A stretch of DNA of 64,000 nucleotides, from positions 608,695 to 672,694 of the forward strand of contig CANMSI010000003.1 of assembly GCA_947500575.1 (NCBI GenBank). Reading direction: 5' to 3'. Shown here piece after piece: positions 28,557 through 36,800 of the stretch (position 1 is the first letter of the stretch; every line of letters begins with the position of its first letter). The DNA is from an uncultured Flavobacteriaceae bacterium (GTDB taxonomy: Bacteria; Bacteroidota; Bacteroidia; Flavobacteriales; Flavobacteriaceae). The notes beneath the pieces are model-generated. The model ran no database searches and was not told the DNA's origin. It saw only the letters and a program-made list of their open reading frames with translations. The position numbers were made by a program, and so were the translations under genes.

Positions 28557-29093
28557 ATGATAGAACAAGAATTACTTAAAAAACTAAGAGAAGGCGATAC
28601 TTTTGCCTTCAAATTCTTGTTTACGGAATACTATAATTATTTGTTTAATTATGTCTATAAACTAAGCAGGGATATGTCTGTTTCTGAAGATGTTGTCCAG
28701 GAAATGATGATTAAAATCTGGGAGAGAAGGGAACACATTGTAATTACTACCTCTCTTAAAAGTTATCTCTTTAGAGCATGTCACAATCAATTCTTAATGC
28801 ATTTAAGAAAAGAAAAAAAGAGACTAGATCTTCTAGACAAGATTCGCTGGGATGTGTTGTTTGAAGTACATGGAGAGGAAAATGAATTATATGAACTGCG
28901 TTTAAATAGGTTACATTCCTTAATTAACCAACTTCCTCCACGCTGTAAAGAGATATTTGTTCAAAGCAAATTTGAAAAAAAGAAGTACAAAGAAATTGCT
29001 ATGGACTTAGGAATCTCTATAAAAGCTGTAGAGGCTCAAATGACAAAAGCCTTGCATTTCCTTAGAGAACACGCTTCTAGTTTTATGTTGTAA
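28557..29093 (+). CDS. ECF RNA polymerase sigma factor (FecI-like, Bacteroidota expansion)
   Basis: 178 aa from the ATG at 28557; a TTG immediately upstream would add one residue and is not preferred. Region 2 is seen as DTFAFKFLFTEYYNYLFNYV and VSEDVVQEMMIKIWERRE, region 4 as LINQLPPRCKEIFVQSKFE with the helix-turn-helix YKEIAMDLGISIKAVEAQMTKAL. Such sigma factors activate a TonB receptor operon when released by FecR. Here the gene is divergent from fecR rather than leading the same operon, so autoregulation of both promoters from the 95-base gap is possible. Confidence 0.92.
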   Translation: MIEQELLKKLREGDTFAFKFLFTEYYNYLFNYVYKLSRDMSVSEDVVQEMMIKIWERREHIVITTSLKSYLFRACHNQFLMHLRKEKKRLDLLDKIRWDVLFEVHGEENELYELRLNRLHSLINQLPPRCKEIFVQSKFEKKKYKEIAMDLGISIKAVEAQMTKALHFLREHASSFML

Positions 29094-29111
29094 TCAGCAC
29101 TGTTAAGATTC

Positions 29112-30803
29112 TTATTCTTTTAACGTACAAAATAAGACATCGTCTTCCTTAAATACTTTTGCTACACCTAACTTAGTAAGCCCCTTAATTCCTTTATCCC
29201 AACCTTTATTACTTAATCCGGAAGCTGCTTTCAGTTCGTTCAAAGGCATTTGCTTTGCTTTTTTAAGAAGGTCGTGTATGGCTTTTTCATTCTCTGATAA
29301 TTCCAAAGGTTTTTTCTCTGGACGCATCTGAGGGAAAAACAATACTTCTTGGATAGAAGCATTATTGGTTAATAACATCACTAAACGATCTATCCCAATT
29401 CCAATGCCACTTGTGGGGGGCATTCCGTATTCCAAGGCTCTTAAAAAGTCTTGGTCAATAAACATGGCCTCATCATCTCCTTTTTCAGAAAGTTTAAGCT
29501 GCTCTTCAAAACGTTCACGTTGGTCTATGGGATCGTTTAACTCTGAATAAGCGTTGGCTAGTTCCTTGCCATTGACCATTAGCTCAAAGCGTTCTGTTAG
29601 GGCAGGATTGTCTCTATGCTCTTTGGTAAGCGGACTCATTTCTTTTGGATAGTCCGTAATAAAGGTAGGTTGTATATAATGATGTTCGCATTTTTCACCA
29701 AAAAGCTCATCAATGAGTTTACCAACTCCCATGGTGGCATCTACCTCTATACCCTGATCTTTGGCAACTTCTCGAAGCTCGTTTTCATCCATACCAGCCA
29801 CATCCACACCTGTATGAATTTTTATAGCTTCTAAAATTGGGATTCTGGGATAAGGAGCCTTGAACTCAATTTCATTGTCTCCTACCAGTACTTTAGAAGT
29901 TCCATTGGCATCTATAGCTACTTTTTCTAAAAGTGCTTCCGTTGTCTTCATCATCCAATGATAATCCTTGTAGGCCACATAGAGTTCCATAACCGTAAAT
30001 TCTGGATTATGAGTACGATCCATACCCTCATTTCTAAAGTCTTTAGAAAACTCATAAACACCATCAAAACCACCTACTATAAGTCGTTTTAAATACAATT
30101 CATTGGCAATTCGTAAATACAAAGGGATATTTAAAGCATTGTGATGGGTAACAAAAGGTCTTGCCGAAGCGCCTCCAGGAATGGGTTGTAAAATAGGAGT
30201 TTCCACTTCCAAATAATCCCGATCATTAAAAAATTGCCGGATACTATTGGTGATTTTAGTACGCTTAATAAAAGTTTCCTTTACCGTTGGGTTTACCACT
30301 AAATCCACATAGCGTTGGCGGTAACGCATCTCTGGATCATTAAACTCATCAAAGACATTACCATCTGCATCTACCTTGGGTAAAGGCAGGGGGCGAAGCG
30401 TTTTATTGAGAATGGTGAAGTTCTTTACCAAAATGGTTTTTTCACCCACTTGGGTCGTAAATAAAGTACCTTCAATACCAATAATATCTCCAATGTCTAA
30501 AAGCTTTTTATAAACCTCGTTATACAGTGTTTTGTCTTCTCCTTCGCAGATTTCGTCTCGGTTAAAGTAAACCTGTACGCGCCCTGCACTGTCCTGTAAT
30601 TCCGCAAAAGAAGCTTTTCCTTGGATTCTTCTAGACATTAATCTACCAGCTACCACTACTTTCTTACCTTCTTCAAAATTGGTTTTAATTGCAGTAGATA
30701 AGGTATCTACAGGAAATTGCGCTGCCGGATACGGATTAATACCAAGGGCTCTTAATTTTTCCAATTTTTCTCTTCGGATCACTTCTTGTTCAGAGAGCTG
30801 CAT
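29112..30803 (-). CDS. lysS: Lysyl-tRNA synthetase (class II)
   Basis: 563 aa from the ATG at 30803. An in-frame start at 30929 would add 42 residues that cross the promoter, so the shorter form is chosen. The N-terminal OB fold binds the anticodon (AGRLMSRRIQGKASF). The class II core shows motif 2 in FRNEGMDRTHNPEFT and motif 3 in GIGIGIDRLVMLL. About 60 residues follow the core (IHDLLKKAKQMPLNELKAASG and onward), a winged-helix-like tail absent from E. coli LysS (505 aa). It charges tRNA-Lys. It is a single gene, convergent with the sigma gene. Confidence 0.96.
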   Translation of the reverse strand: MQLSEQEVIRREKLEKLRALGINPYPAAQFPVDTLSTAIKTNFEEGKKVVVAGRLMSRRIQGKASFAELQDSAGRVQVYFNRDEICEGEDKTLYNEVYKKLLDIGDIIGIEGTLFTTQVGEKTILVKNFTILNKTLRPLPLPKVDADGNVFDEFNDPEMRYRQRYVDLVVNPTVKETFIKRTKITNSIRQFFNDRDYLEVETPILQPIPGGASARPFVTHHNALNIPLYLRIANELYLKRLIVGGFDGVYEFSKDFRNEGMDRTHNPEFTVMELYVAYKDYHWMMKTTEALLEKVAIDANGTSKVLVGDNEIEFKAPYPRIPILEAIKIHTGVDVAGMDENELREVAKDQGIEVDATMGVGKLIDELFGEKCEHHYIQPTFITDYPKEMSPLTKEHRDNPALTERFELMVNGKELANAYSELNDPIDQRERFEEQLKLSEKGDDEAMFIDQDFLRALEYGMPPTSGIGIGIDRLVMLLTNNASIQEVLFFPQMRPEKKPLELSENEKAIHDLLKKAKQMPLNELKAASGLSNKGWDKGIKGLTKLGVAKVFKEDDVLFCTLKE

Positions 30804-30822
30804 ACATACTGATTTAAGGCTG

Positions 30823-30853
30823 CAAATATAGGGAGTATCCCCAAATCTATCAA
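30823..30853 (-). promoter_or_regulatory. Consensus Bacteroidota promoter of lysS
   Basis: On the minus strand, TTG (30851-30853) is followed after exactly 20 bases by TATATTTG (30823-30830), an excellent TTG-N20-TAnnTTTG match. It is 20 bases before the chosen lysS start and supports that start over the longer frame. Confidence 0.8.
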
Positions 30854-30956
30854 CGGAGTACAAGGGAATATTAATCACAAAAAGAGATTTCATAACAGAT
30901 TGTAACAAAATAGGAATTTGGACGTCCAATAGATATCAATCAAAAAATCAAATCGT

Positions 30957-31112
30957 ATGAGTTTCTGGAGAGTAATTCTCGCAATCCTATTTCCACCGCT
31001 TTCCGTCATTGGAAAGGGCTGTGGGTCTATTTTAATCGTTTTCTTACTTACCCTATGTGGATGGGTGCCAGGTGTTATTGCTGCACTTGTAATACTTAAT
31101 AATCCCAGTTGA
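30957..31112 (+). CDS. YqaE/Pmp3 family small membrane protein
   Basis: 51 aa, ATG at 30957 and TGA at 31110-31112. The sequence begins MSFWRVILAILFPPLSV and continues with GCG and LLTLCGWVPGVIAAL, the two-helix pattern of the YqaE/Pmp3 (UPF0057) family with its FPP and GWxPG motifs. Family members are tiny plasma-membrane proteins linked to membrane potential and salt or stress tolerance. It is divergent from lysS and 35 bases upstream of the lipoprotein gene at 31148. Confidence 0.88.
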   Translation: MSFWRVILAILFPPLSVIGKGCGSILIVFLLTLCGWVPGVIAALVILNNPS

Positions 31113-31118
31113 TAATTG

Positions 31119-31126
31119 TATCTTTG
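31119..31126 (+). promoter_or_regulatory. -7 element before the lipoprotein-lipB pair
   Basis: TATCTTTG fits TAnnTTTG and lies 21 bases before the ATG at 31148. The -33 is not clear. Confidence 0.5.
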
Positions 31127-31147
31127 CATTTCTAAAACCAACTAGAA

Positions 31148-31927
31148 ATGAGAAATATACTAATCCTTGTTTTTGCTTTAATAGCATTACAAAGTTGTCA
31201 GATTAAAGAAGAGATTCAATTTAATGAAGATGGTAGCGGCACCTATGAAATGGGTTTCGATATGTCCGAAATGTTGAAAATGGGTCAAACTACTAACGAT
31301 TCTGTTCCTTCTAAAGTGGTAGATACCCTTATCAATTTTTCTACTTTTTTAGATGAGAAAAAGGATAGTATAGCTTCCTTGTCATTAGAGGAGCAAGAAA
31401 AATTAGAATTACTACGTCCATTGCAATTTTCTATGAATGCGAACGAAGCAGAAAGTCAAATGAAAATGGATTTGAAGTACGCATTTACAACAATCGATGA
31501 TATCTCTAAATTTGGTGAAGCCATTAAATTAGCTGATATCAAAGAGCTAAATGAAATGATGAATCCGATGGGAGGGAAAGAAGTGCCTCAGGACTCTACA
31601 GAAAAGAAGGACGATATGGATAATCCATTTGCCATGTCGACCTCCTTCGAAACTAGATTTTCCAAAACTAGTTTTAGCCGCAAGATGACCACTGAAGCAA
31701 TTGAAAAAGCCATGCAGAAAAAGGATACCACTATGAAAAAAGATGATCCTTTTGCAGATGCTATCCGATTTAAACAAGTGTATAAGTTTCCGTATAAGGT
31801 AAAAAGTGTTAGCAATCCAAATGCAAAAATACTTTCTAATTTTATGGGCATTGAGATAGAAGCTAATATGTTTGAGATGAATAATGATCCCAAGTTTTTC
31901 AATGTTGAGGTGGAGTTTGAAGAATGA
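31148..31927 (+). CDS. Lipoprotein of unknown function next to lipB
   Basis: 259 aa with a lipobox ending at C17 (ALQSC). The mature part begins QIKEEIQFNEDGSGTYEM and is rich in Met, Lys and Asp, mostly helical in its centre (KADIK-like, MNPMGGKEVPQ region) with an extended C-terminus ending in NVEVEFEE. The opening looks like bacterial lipoproteins whose first strand carries an acidic N-E-D-G-S-G turn, but I do not recognise a named domain. Its stop overlaps the lipB start by 4 bases, so the two are translationally coupled. Confidence 0.72.
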   Translation: MRNILILVFALIALQSCQIKEEIQFNEDGSGTYEMGFDMSEMLKMGQTTNDSVPSKVVDTLINFSTFLDEKKDSIASLSLEEQEKLELLRPLQFSMNANEAESQMKMDLKYAFTTIDDISKFGEAIKLADIKELNEMMNPMGGKEVPQDSTEKKDDMDNPFAMSTSFETRFSKTSFSRKMTTEAIEKAMQKKDTTMKKDDPFADAIRFKQVYKFPYKVKSVSNPNAKILSNFMGIEIEANMFEMNNDPKFFNVEVEFEE

Positions 31928-32625
31928 ACAAAAGAATACGATTACAGGATATAGGGCTTAAAGACTATAAAGAAACTTGGGAGTATCAAGAATTGCTCTT
32001 CAAAGAAATTGTTGATATCAAAGTTAAGAATAGACGGGAAGCAACACAGTTGTTAACTCCCAATCATTTTCTTTTTGTAGAGCATCCACATGTATATACC
32101 CTTGGTAAGAGCGGAGATATAGATAACCTGCTAATTAATGAAGAAGAGTTGGCTTCGAAAGGAGCCTCTTTTTACAAAATAAATAGGGGAGGGGATATTA
32201 CGTATCACGGTCCTGGCCAAATCGTGGGGTATCCCATTCTGGATTTGGATAATTTTTTTACAGACATACATAAGTACCTTCGTTTTTTAGAAGAAACGGT
32301 CATTTTAGCGCTTGCAGAATACGGTTTAAATGCGGAACGATCTCAGGGAGAGACCGGTGTTTGGCTCGATGTAGGAACACCTTTTGCACGGAAAATTTGT
32401 GCTTTGGGAGTGCGTGCCAGCCGATGGGTAACTATGCATGGATTTGCGTTAAATGTAAACACCAATCTTGGGTATTTTGACTATATGATTCCTTGCGGTA
32501 TTAAGGATAAAGCAGTGACCTCATTGAATGTGGAATTGGGAAAAGAACAGGTTTCCTTGGAAGAAGTGAAACAAAAACTATTGAAGCACTTTAAGACCTT
32601 ATTTGAGGCAGAATTTATATCGTAG
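31924..32625 (+). CDS. lipB: Octanoyl-[ACP]:protein N-octanoyltransferase
   Basis: 233 aa LipB. The family signature RGGDITYHGPGQIVGYP begins near residue 88. The catalytic lysine is K157 in ARKICALGVR and the catalytic cysteine C191 in IPCGIKDKAVTSL. It moves octanoate from acyl carrier protein to lipoyl domains, such as that of the E2 encoded earlier in this window, before LipA adds sulfur. It is coupled to the preceding lipoprotein by an ATGA overlap. Confidence 0.95.
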   Translation: MNKRIRLQDIGLKDYKETWEYQELLFKEIVDIKVKNRREATQLLTPNHFLFVEHPHVYTLGKSGDIDNLLINEEELASKGASFYKINRGGDITYHGPGQIVGYPILDLDNFFTDIHKYLRFLEETVILALAEYGLNAERSQGETGVWLDVGTPFARKICALGVRASRWVTMHGFALNVNTNLGYFDYMIPCGIKDKAVTSLNVELGKEQVSLEEVKQKLLKHFKTLFEAEFIS

Positions 32626-32684
32626 ATAAGGTGCATAGAAAAGTAGTTTTGTAATTCTTTCATAGTATTATCGACCTATCAGCT

Positions 32685-33899
32685 ATGTCTAAGCACGTTT
32701 TTAATAAAACCAACTTATTTATTGCTTTGCAATACCTGACCGCTAGAAAAAAGCAAAGTCTTTTGGCAGTGATTGGCGTGTTGCTTGGGGTAACCACCTT
32801 CATTGTTTTGATTAATTTTATGACAGGTGTTAATGACTTTCTGGATGACGCAGTTTTTAATGGTAGTCCAGATATTACTATAAACGCTCAATCTTCACCA
32901 GAACAGAAGTCCAGACAATTTCAAGCCACCAATATTTCTAATGAAAAAAGAGTTGCTATTGATGAGCTCCTAAAGAAGCATTCAAATGTTGCCGCATTTG
33001 CAAATCAAGTAATTTCACCTGCTATTTTAACAAGTGATACCAAACAGTTTCCAGGGAGCCTTAATGGTATTTTTCCGAAACAGGAAAAGAAAATGGTCAA
33101 CTTAGAACGCAGACTAATTAAAGGGAAAGGATTCCAGAGTTTATCTCAAAAAAACAACATCCTTATAGGAATAAGTTTGGCCAAAAGGCTTGCGATTGAT
33201 GTGGGAGATTCCCTAAAAATTATTTTGCCAAATGGAAAACAAGAAACGTTAAAGGTTTCAGGGATATTTAGTTTTGGAATTACAACCATAGATAATGTGC
33301 GTACCTATATGTCTGCTAACACCTTGCAAACCTTATTGAATAAAGAGACCATAACAGATATACATATAAAACTAAAGGAAAGGGAAGATATTACCGTAAA
33401 AACCTTTTTGGCAAATACAGTTAGTGGTATCTCCATAGGCGATTGGAAAGAGAATAATAAGACCATTGTAATTGGTAATAAAGTACGAGATATTCTTACT
33501 TGGTCCATTTCTTTTGCATTGCTATTGGTTGCTGGTTTTGGGATTTATAACATTTTAAACAATACCGTTATTCAGAAGCGGAAGGATATTGCAGTACTAA
33601 AAACGATTGGCTATAGTTCCAGAGACGTTATTTTTATTTTTCTGGTACAAGCCATTATTATTGGATTGTTAGGAGCTATTTTAGGGGCCTTTTTCGGATA
33701 TGGAATAAGCTACCTAATTTCTATTACCTCTTTAGATACTTCCGATTTTATTATTGTAGATACTTACCCAATTAATTTTAAACCTTCCTATTACTTGCTA
33801 GGGGTTGCATTTGGAATACTTACTACTATTTTATCAGGTTATTTTCCCTCAAAAAAGGCAAGTATTGTGGATCCAGTAACCATTATAAGAGGACTATGA
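32685..33899 (+). CDS. ABC transporter permease, LolC/LolE-MacB type
   Basis: 404 aa with the four-helix topology of FtsX/LolCE permeases: one N-terminal helix (SLLAVIGVLLGVTTFIVLINFM), a periplasmic MacB-PCD-like domain of about 230 residues, then three helices from residue 265 (SFALLLVAGFGIYNIL, IFLVQAIIIGLLGAIL, GVAFGILTTILSGYFP). The KRKDIAVLKTIGYSSRDV loop is the usual coupling region. It overlaps the ATPase gene by 4 bases. The pair resembles the lipoprotein-release system, but a lone permease could form a homodimer with another substrate. Confidence 0.86.
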   Translation: MSKHVFNKTNLFIALQYLTARKKQSLLAVIGVLLGVTTFIVLINFMTGVNDFLDDAVFNGSPDITINAQSSPEQKSRQFQATNISNEKRVAIDELLKKHSNVAAFANQVISPAILTSDTKQFPGSLNGIFPKQEKKMVNLERRLIKGKGFQSLSQKNNILIGISLAKRLAIDVGDSLKIILPNGKQETLKVSGIFSFGITTIDNVRTYMSANTLQTLLNKETITDIHIKLKEREDITVKTFLANTVSGISIGDWKENNKTIVIGNKVRDILTWSISFALLLVAGFGIYNILNNTVIQKRKDIAVLKTIGYSSRDVIFIFLVQAIIIGLLGAILGAFFGYGISYLISITSLDTSDFIIVDTYPINFKPSYYLLGVAFGILTTILSGYFPSKKASIVDPVTIIRGL

Positions 33900-34567
33900 T
33901 ATTAAAAGCAAAAGATATTGTCAAGTATTTTATGGATCCAGAAAAGCATCAGGTGCTTAATCAGATCTCACTAGCTGTTTCTGATGGGGAGTTGATATCT
34001 ATATACGGAGAATCTGGTAGCGGAAAATCTACGCTCTTATATATCCTAGCTACCCTAGATATGGATTTTGAAGGAGATCTAATGATCAAGGGACAGAATG
34101 TTAAAGAAATGAGTAGTACAGCACTCAGTGATTTTAGAAATGAGCAAATTGGTTTTGTATATCAATTTCATCATTTATTGCCAGAGTTCAGCGTGCTTCA
34201 AAATGTACTTTTACCTGCCATGAAGAGGAACATTAAATCCATGGAGCAGCTTCGGGAAGAAGCTTTGATTTTACTAGATGAAATGGGGATGAAAGCTTTT
34301 GCCGAACGACCCTCTTATAAATTGTCTGGGGGGCAACAACAACGCGTAGCCATTGCTAGAGCCCTTATAAATGATCCAGCGCTAATTTTAGCAGACGAAC
34401 CCACGGGAAATTTGGATAGTAAAAATTCAGAAATGGTATTTGAGTTGCTTCAAGAAATTACAAATAATAGAAATAAAGCAGTAGTAGTAGCAACCCATAA
34501 TTCTAAAATTTATGCTAATTCTGACCGTAGTCTTGAAATGATTGATGGAATTATACGACTATCTTAA
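33896..34567 (+). CDS. ABC transporter ATP-binding protein (LolD-like)
   Basis: 223 aa. Walker A GESGSGKST, Q-loop region FVYQFHHLLPEFSV, signature LSGGQQQR, Walker B LILADEPTGNLDS and H-loop VVVATHNS are all present and intact. The LLPEFSVLQNV segment is typical of the LolD/MacB group. It starts within the permease stop codon (ATGA), so the two are made together. The energy from ATP drives the permease, with lipoprotein release from the inner membrane the likeliest role. Confidence 0.9.
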   Translation: MILKAKDIVKYFMDPEKHQVLNQISLAVSDGELISIYGESGSGKSTLLYILATLDMDFEGDLMIKGQNVKEMSSTALSDFRNEQIGFVYQFHHLLPEFSVLQNVLLPAMKRNIKSMEQLREEALILLDEMGMKAFAERPSYKLSGGQQQRVAIARALINDPALILADEPTGNLDSKNSEMVFELLQEITNNRNKAVVVATHNSKIYANSDRSLEMIDGIIRLS

Positions 34568-34591
34568 TAAGACAACAAAAGACAATCAATC

Positions 34592-34963
34592 ATGGAAAAG
34601 AGTATCATTGTATTTGACGGGGAATGTAATTTATGTAATGGAGTAGTGGGCTGGTTAATGAAATTTGCTCCAGAGGAAATTTTTGAATTTGTTCCTTTTC
34701 AATCTCCTAAGGGACAACGATTACTCCAAAAATATAATTTTCCTACCTCACGTTTAGACACCGTTATTCTCATAGATCAAAATGGACCACATGTGCATTC
34801 TGATGGATTCTTAAAGATTGTGGCTAAAATTCCAAAATGGAAAAGAGTGGCGGCACTTTTGGCTTTTATACCAAGAATGTTGCGAGATGCTATTTACAAA
34901 TTGTTCTCCTATAATAGAGTAAAATGGTTTGGACAATCGCAAAGTTGTACCATCAACTTTTAA
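34592..34963 (+). CDS. DCC family thiol-disulfide oxidoreductase-like protein (DUF393)
   Basis: 123 aa. The DGECNLCNGVV motif near residue 10 (CxxC) gives the family its name; a second conserved segment is FVPFQSPKGQRLL. The C-terminal RDAIYKLFSYNRVKWFG is typical. It is a thioredoxin-fold-related cytoplasmic protein with no established partner. It lies 24 bases after the ABC ATPase gene and could be co-transcribed. Confidence 0.85.
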   Translation: MEKSIIVFDGECNLCNGVVGWLMKFAPEEIFEFVPFQSPKGQRLLQKYNFPTSRLDTVILIDQNGPHVHSDGFLKIVAKIPKWKRVAALLAFIPRMLRDAIYKLFSYNRVKWFGQSQSCTINF

Positions 34964-34966
34964 GAA

Positions 34967-35010
34967 AAAGACTGTCTAAAGAGGTGGTTTGTTTCTTTTA
35001 GACAATCTTT
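34967..35010. terminator. Shared terminator between convergent genes
   Basis: Fourteen-base arms (34967-34980 with 34997-35010) pair at 13 of 14 positions and are flanked by A- and T-rich sequence, between the DCC gene and the end of the minus-strand envelope operon. Confidence 0.7.
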
Positions 35011-35046
35011 CTTATAAGGTACATTTGTGTCAGTTTTCCACTTCAG

Positions 35047-35562
35047 TTAAGTCTTTAGCTCAAAATAGTCCATCACTTCTTCATAACTCATTTTATAGAA
35101 GTCTGGGTGATGCTCTTTGCCTGCGGTATTCCCAGGAATAATGATGTACCTAAATTCTTGAAATGAACTATATATGCTAGGTCTATTCATGGTGTTTTGA
35201 CCTGCTATAAAAAGGGTTTCCTGGTTGGCAGCTACAAAAAAGAAGTAAGACTCTTCATCAAATACCACAGGTAAACCAAAGACACCATCTATTCTATTCC
35301 CATAGACTAAAATGATGGCGTTAGAAGCCGTTTCTTCATTAAAAATTTCATTTTCCAAGGACATAATTTCCAATGTACTGGCAGTGTTCGAAAATTCTGA
35401 AGGAAACCATTCGGATATAATTACATTAACACTTCCATCAGCTCCATCAATCCCATCTATTCCGTCTTGTCCATCTGCTCCGTCTTCAGCTGAGCAAGAA
35501 ACTAGTAGCAAAGCGGTTAAGAGTACTAAAATAAAATTTGTACTTAAAATTGAATGTTTCAT
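35047..35562 (-). CDS. Collagen-like lipoprotein
   Basis: 171 aa. The lipobox LLVSC sets the acylated cysteine at 23. Directly after it come five collagen-type triplets (GADGQDGIDGIDGADG), then a globular domain of about 130 residues starting VNVIISEWFPSEF, with no named family that I recognise. Such short Gly-x-y stalks after the lipidated cysteine are common in Flavobacteriaceae surface lipoproteins. It is the last gene of the minus-strand operon, 9 bases after the gene before it. The function is unknown. Confidence 0.8.
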   Translation of the reverse strand: MKHSILSTNFILVLLTALLLVSCSAEDGADGQDGIDGIDGADGSVNVIISEWFPSEFSNTASTLEIMSLENEIFNEETASNAIILVYGNRIDGVFGLPVVFDEESYFFFVAANQETLFIAGQNTMNRPSIYSSFQEFRYIIIPGNTAGKEHHPDFYKMSYEEVMDYFELKT

Positions 35563-35571
35563 AATTAGTTT

Positions 35572-36141
35572 TTATTTAAGACAGGTTGCTGGTGTTAGGG
35601 CTATGCTAACTCCAAATACGGTACCCTCAATTTCCTGATCACCTATAATTAATATGCCATAGGGTTTGTATCGAACAGCTACATTTTTTAGATGAAAGGT
35701 TCTAAGTCCCATCTCGGTAGATCTCCAGGTTAACTTCACTTGGTTTTTATCCACTTTTCGCTTGTCTGATCTGCTAGGATAGATTAGTACTTCATAGGTA
35801 TCTCCTCTATTTCGATCGAAATTCTTATCGCTACGTCGCATAAGACCGTTAGATCTTAGATAGCTTCGTTCTACTTTGACGTATTTACTAGTGCTATAAT
35901 AACCGTCTAACCCTTTTAAGCGTCTTGGCGATTTGGGAGGAATGATGGCAGTAGTACTTACATTAATTTCATAACAGAAGGTTCCCGCATTTATATGACC
36001 TTTAATTTGCTCCAGATCTAAATTAGAGGAAGTAATAGGGAAAGGTTTGTTGGGTAGAGCACCTTTTTTCTTGGTTATTTGGGCTTGTAAACTAGTAAAA
36101 CAAAATAGTATTAGTAAAGAAGCGATTGTTAGATTTTTCAT
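35572..36141 (-). CDS. Secreted protein of unknown function (operon gene)
   Basis: 189 aa from the ATG at 36141, where a clean signal peptide starts (MKNLTIASLLILFCFTSLQAQ). A longer in-frame start at 36309 would run into the preceding gene and is rejected. The mature part is basic, has one cysteine pair (TFCYEIN and the C-terminal ATCLK) and a run of Tyr/Ser/Lys (LDGYYSTSKYVKVERSY). It has no recognised domain. The GYYSTSKY segment recalls GYFATGHY in the product of the next gene, so the two may be distant relatives. Confidence 0.7.
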   Translation of the reverse strand: MKNLTIASLLILFCFTSLQAQITKKKGALPNKPFPITSSNLDLEQIKGHINAGTFCYEINVSTTAIIPPKSPRRLKGLDGYYSTSKYVKVERSYLRSNGLMRRSDKNFDRNRGDTYEVLIYPSRSDKRKVDKNQVKLTWRSTEMGLRTFHLKNVAVRYKPYGILIIGDQEIEGTVFGVSIALTPATCLK

Positions 36142-36178
36142 ATTGTATAATGTTAAATTAAATGTGTTTAAGTATCTC

Positions 36179-36778
36179 TTATCCACCTGATGAAATAATA
36201 TTAGGATAGGATGTTGCCCTAGCGCTTGGTCCTGCATCGTCATACATTGCAACAGTATAATAATACGTTCTAGTGCTACTAGAGTAATGACCGGTAGCAA
36301 AATATCCATGTCTGCCCTTAACTAACTTTGGATTTGAGAGCACAACGGTTTCGTTTCCCCAGGTCTCCAAACGTACTTTTAAAACAAATCGATTGTTTTT
36401 AAAATTCAAATACACATGTTCAATGGTTTTAGATCCGCTAAAATTTCTTCGATCGCTATAGTCCGTAGTAATTCCATCCAAGGCACATCTAAGACTACCT
36501 CCATGTTCAATTAGCTTACTGGTGCCATAACTTGTAAAGGCATGTTCTTTTCTTCCTTTCTTTTTTACACTTAAGGAGGTTACCATCATTCGCATTGTAT
36601 TGGGTGTCTTTGCAACACTTCCTAATAAATCTTCATATACTTCTCGCTCCCCAATAAGTTCTGATGAATTTCCAGGAGTTTCTGTGTGGTAGGTAGTTGC
36701 GCTGCTTAGGGTAAAAACTAGTACACAGAGTACTAAGCCAGCCAAAAGCTGTTTTTTGTAATGAATTACATTTTTCAT
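36179..36778 (-). CDS. Secreted protein of unknown function (operon gene)
   Basis: 199 aa. A hydrophobic signal segment (LLAGLVLCVLVFTLSS) follows a basic start. The mature part is rich in Ser, Thr and Tyr, with a beta-strand-like centre (IEHVYLNFKNNRFVLKVRLETWGN) and a GYFATGHYSSSTRTYYYTV segment near the C-terminus. No family recognised. It sits 37 bases before the next gene and 22 bases after the gene before it, in the envelope operon. Confidence 0.7.
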   Translation of the reverse strand: MKNVIHYKKQLLAGLVLCVLVFTLSSATTYHTETPGNSSELIGEREVYEDLLGSVAKTPNTMRMMVTSLSVKKKGRKEHAFTSYGTSKLIEHGGSLRCALDGITTDYSDRRNFSGSKTIEHVYLNFKNNRFVLKVRLETWGNETVVLSNPKLVKGRHGYFATGHYSSSTRTYYYTVAMYDDAGPSARATSYPNIISSGG

Positions 36779-36800
36779 AATTTCTTGATTTATATTAGTA

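Noticed and set aside
30804..30929. Longer lysS frame from 30929
   Set aside because: The extra residues cross the consensus promoter and do not look like LysRS.
35312..35638. 108-codon + strand frame across the collagen-like gene
   Set aside because: Its Ser/Pro pattern is the reverse complement of the Gly-Asp-x triplets.
36142..36309. Longer start of the gene at 35572
   Set aside because: It would extend through the neighbouring gene's 3' end and bury the signal peptide; the ATG at 36141 is better.
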